Position numbers and translations under genes: made by a program. Below are positions 42,422 through 43,226 of a DNA stretch of 43,226 bases, piece after piece. The stretch is from an uncultured Ferrimonas sp. (lineage in GTDB: Bacteria; Pseudomonadota; Gammaproteobacteria; Enterobacterales; Shewanellaceae). A model generated the notes under the pieces. The model was not told the origin of the DNA. It saw nothing but the letters and a program-made list of their open reading frames with translations, and searched no databases. Every line of letters begins with the position of its first letter. The first letter of the stretch is position 1. The DNA lies in contig NZ_CANLCI010000034.1 of assembly GCF_947489035.1 (NCBI RefSeq), forward strand, positions 1 through 43,226, given 5' to 3'.

Positions 42422-42919
42422 ATGTCTCACTCCGCACTTACTGCCCTGTTTCAGCAATTGGCGATCCATTGCCGCCAATATCAACACCCACCATTAGCCA
42501 CCTGCAGCGAGGCTGATGCCTTGGGGCTAAGCCGTGCAGGGCTGCGTACTAAGAACCTGTTTTTACGCAACGATAATGGCAAGCGCCACTTTCTGTTGGT
42601 GACCAGCCCAGAATGCAGTGTGGATCTGAAGCGGTTGTCGAAGCAGATGCAGGTGTCGCGACTGGGGTTTGCTTCGGCCGAGCGGCTGGATAAATATTTA
42701 GGGGTTCAGCCCGGTCATGTGTCGTTATTGGCCCTTGGGCATCCCCATGCAACCGACGTTGAGCTGTGGATTGATCGGGCGTTATGGAATGGTCAAGGGT
42801 TGCAGTGTCACCCCATGGACAATCAGCACACTTGGGTGGTGCCTGCGGCGGCGGTAGAGCAGCTGTTGTGCCATTGGCAACGGCGCTGGCAAGTGATTGA
42901 CGTACCGGTTGCCGAATAG
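42422..42919 (+). CDS. YbaK/ProX-family aminoacyl-tRNA deacylase
   Basis: A 165-residue single-domain editing protein. The family pattern is visible: SEADALGLSRAGLRTKNLFLRNDNGKRHFLLV, LKRLSKQMQVSRLGFAS, LDKYLGVQPGHVSLLALGH, and VELWIDRALWNGQGLQCHP. The KNLFLRN segment is typical of the PrdX/ProX group, which removes alanine mischarged on tRNA-Pro in trans. Adjacent ATG codons at 42419 and 42422 are both possible; the ribosome binding site is poor. No neighbouring tRNA synthetase gene. Confidence 0.85.
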   Translation: MSHSALTALFQQLAIHCRQYQHPPLATCSEADALGLSRAGLRTKNLFLRNDNGKRHFLLVTSPECSVDLKRLSKQMQVSRLGFASAERLDKYLGVQPGHVSLLALGHPHATDVELWIDRALWNGQGLQCHPMDNQHTWVVPAAAVEQLLCHWQRRWQVIDVPVAE

Positions 42920-42955
42920 CCAGATGTTAAGGCGATTTAAACCAAAGCGACCCTA

Positions 42956-42984
42956 ACAAGCCTGAACCTTGATTTCGGGCTTGT
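42956..42984 (-). terminator. Hairpin following the first tRNA-like unit (minus strand)
   Basis: ACAAGCCTGAA / TTTCGGGCTTGT pairs over 11 positions with one G-T wobble and a six-base loop. It resembles the terminator hairpin at 43080-43110 (GCCCTGAAC-like stem) but lacks a long T-run. On the minus strand it lies seven bases beyond the CCA of the first unit, so it may be a decayed copy of the same terminator. Confidence 0.5.
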
Positions 42985-42991
42985 AGCTGCA

Positions 42992-43079
42992 TGGCGCCTC
43001 GTCCCGGAATCGAGGCAGGGATACGCGCCGATGTTTAAAATCAGTCAATCCGCTGCTGCTCTTGTTGTCGGCGAGATAC
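42992..43079 (-). other. tRNA-like segment, copy 1
   Basis: Read on the minus strand, the 3' end is TTCCGGGACGAGGCGCCA: a CCA tail, discriminator G, acceptor 3' strand ACGAGGC, and a T-arm-like CCTGC-CTCGATT-CCGGG preceded by a variable-loop-like GTATC. Upstream is AGAGCAGCAGCGGATTGA, which resembles the D-stem/anticodon-stem junction of a tRNA-Phe. The expected 5' acceptor GCCTCGT is absent, and the anticodon arm does not close, so this is not a standard tRNA. It folds alternatively as CGCCGA/TCGGCG plus TGCCTCG/CGAGGCA hairpins (the outer T-A pair is lost in this copy). Confidence 0.5.
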
Positions 43080-43110
43080 AAAAAAGCCCCGAACTTTCGT
43101 TCAGGGCTTT
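43080..43110 (-). terminator. Terminator of tRNA-like copy 2
   Basis: On the minus strand AAAGCCC-T-GAAC / GTTC-G-GGGCTTT with a GAAA tetraloop, followed by six T residues. It lies just downstream of the CCA of copy 2 and upstream of copy 1. Confidence 0.85.
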
Positions 43111-43118
43111 CTGTTATA

Positions 43119-43206
43119 TGGTGCCTCGTCCCGGAATCGAGGCAGGGATACGCGCCGATGTTTAAAATCAGTCAATCCGCTGCTGCTCTTGTTGTCGGCG
43201 AGATAC
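43119..43206 (-). other. tRNA-like segment, copy 2
   Basis: Identical to copy 1 except that the discriminator position reads A (GAGGCACCA). It is followed on the minus strand by the terminator at 43080-43110 and preceded by the start of another terminator copy (43207-43226), so the array probably continues beyond the window. Confidence 0.5.
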
Positions 43207-43226
43207 AAAAAAGCCCCGAACTTTCG

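Larger units (their letters stand above)
42991..43226 (-). repeat. Tandem 127-nt direct repeat (tRNA-like unit plus terminator)
   Basis: The sequence from 42991 recurs from 43118 with a period of 127 nt. Only one base differs (C at 42995, T at 43122) over the 109 nt visible in the second copy, and the window ends inside that copy. Each unit holds a tRNA-like segment and a hairpin terminator on the minus strand. No protein frame accounts for the conservation. Confidence 0.9.

Overview
The window reads as a gammaproteobacterial chromosome of the Alteromonadales type (Ferrimonas/Shewanella relatives). This is inferred from protein resemblance: SerA, RpiA, YdhF, FkpA, YaeQ, OmpW and DeaD look like members of this group, together with a cytochrome c nitrite reductase-like protein, a large hybrid kinase and several c-di-GMP proteins. 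Nearly all genes are GC-rich and densely packed. The first 1.1 kb is clearly AT-rich and foreign-looking.

Region 1 (1-2150) is the integrase end of a chromosomal integron. A tyrosine recombinase with the IntI-specific insert is read rightwards behind a perfect LexA box. To its left are an attI-like crossover site, one complete gene cassette (74-958) with a nucleotidyltransferase gene and a well-formed attC, and the first codons of a second cassette gene running off the window. Region 2 (2341-9072) is housekeeping metabolism: YdhF-like aldo/keto reductase, OmpW behind an FNR-like box, SerA, a TetR regulator overlapping an aldehyde dehydrogenase, a secreted glutathione peroxidase and RpiA. Region 3 (9112-17059) holds a molybdopterin oxidoreductase, an IbpA-type small heat-shock protein with a ROSE-like leader, a chemoreceptor with an overlapping upstream ORF, a small zinc-ribbon protein, RhlE, and an unusual lipoprotein-type NrfA homologue.

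Region 4 (17096-24453) is signalling and envelope: a REC-REC-GGDEF protein, a GFA-family protein, an orphan FliK-like/FlhB-C-terminal pair, MlaA coupled to an RssB-like response regulator, and a degenerate membrane GGDEF protein followed by a small exported protein. Region 5 (24344-30825) has a LysR/MFS divergent pair, lipoproteins, a DsbA-like oxidase, FkpA, YaeQ and a HIT protein. Region 6 (30881-39052) is a c-di-GMP and phosphorelay locus: a 1757-residue hybrid kinase overlaps a REC-HD-GYP phosphodiesterase gene, and an active-looking diguanylate cyclase is divergent to it. Region 7 (39053-43226) contains a 330-nt hairpin-rich intergenic block, DeaD/CsdA with an RGG tail and a structured leader, a glutathione transferase, a YbaK/ProX-type deacylase, and a 127-nt tandem repeat whose minus strand looks like the 3' half of a tRNA (ending in CCA) followed by a terminator.

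The most unusual items are the integron edge, the tRNA-like tandem repeat, the NrfA homologue with altered active-site and calcium-site residues, the hairpin-rich block at 39063-39392, and the overlapping upstream ORF at the chemoreceptor.
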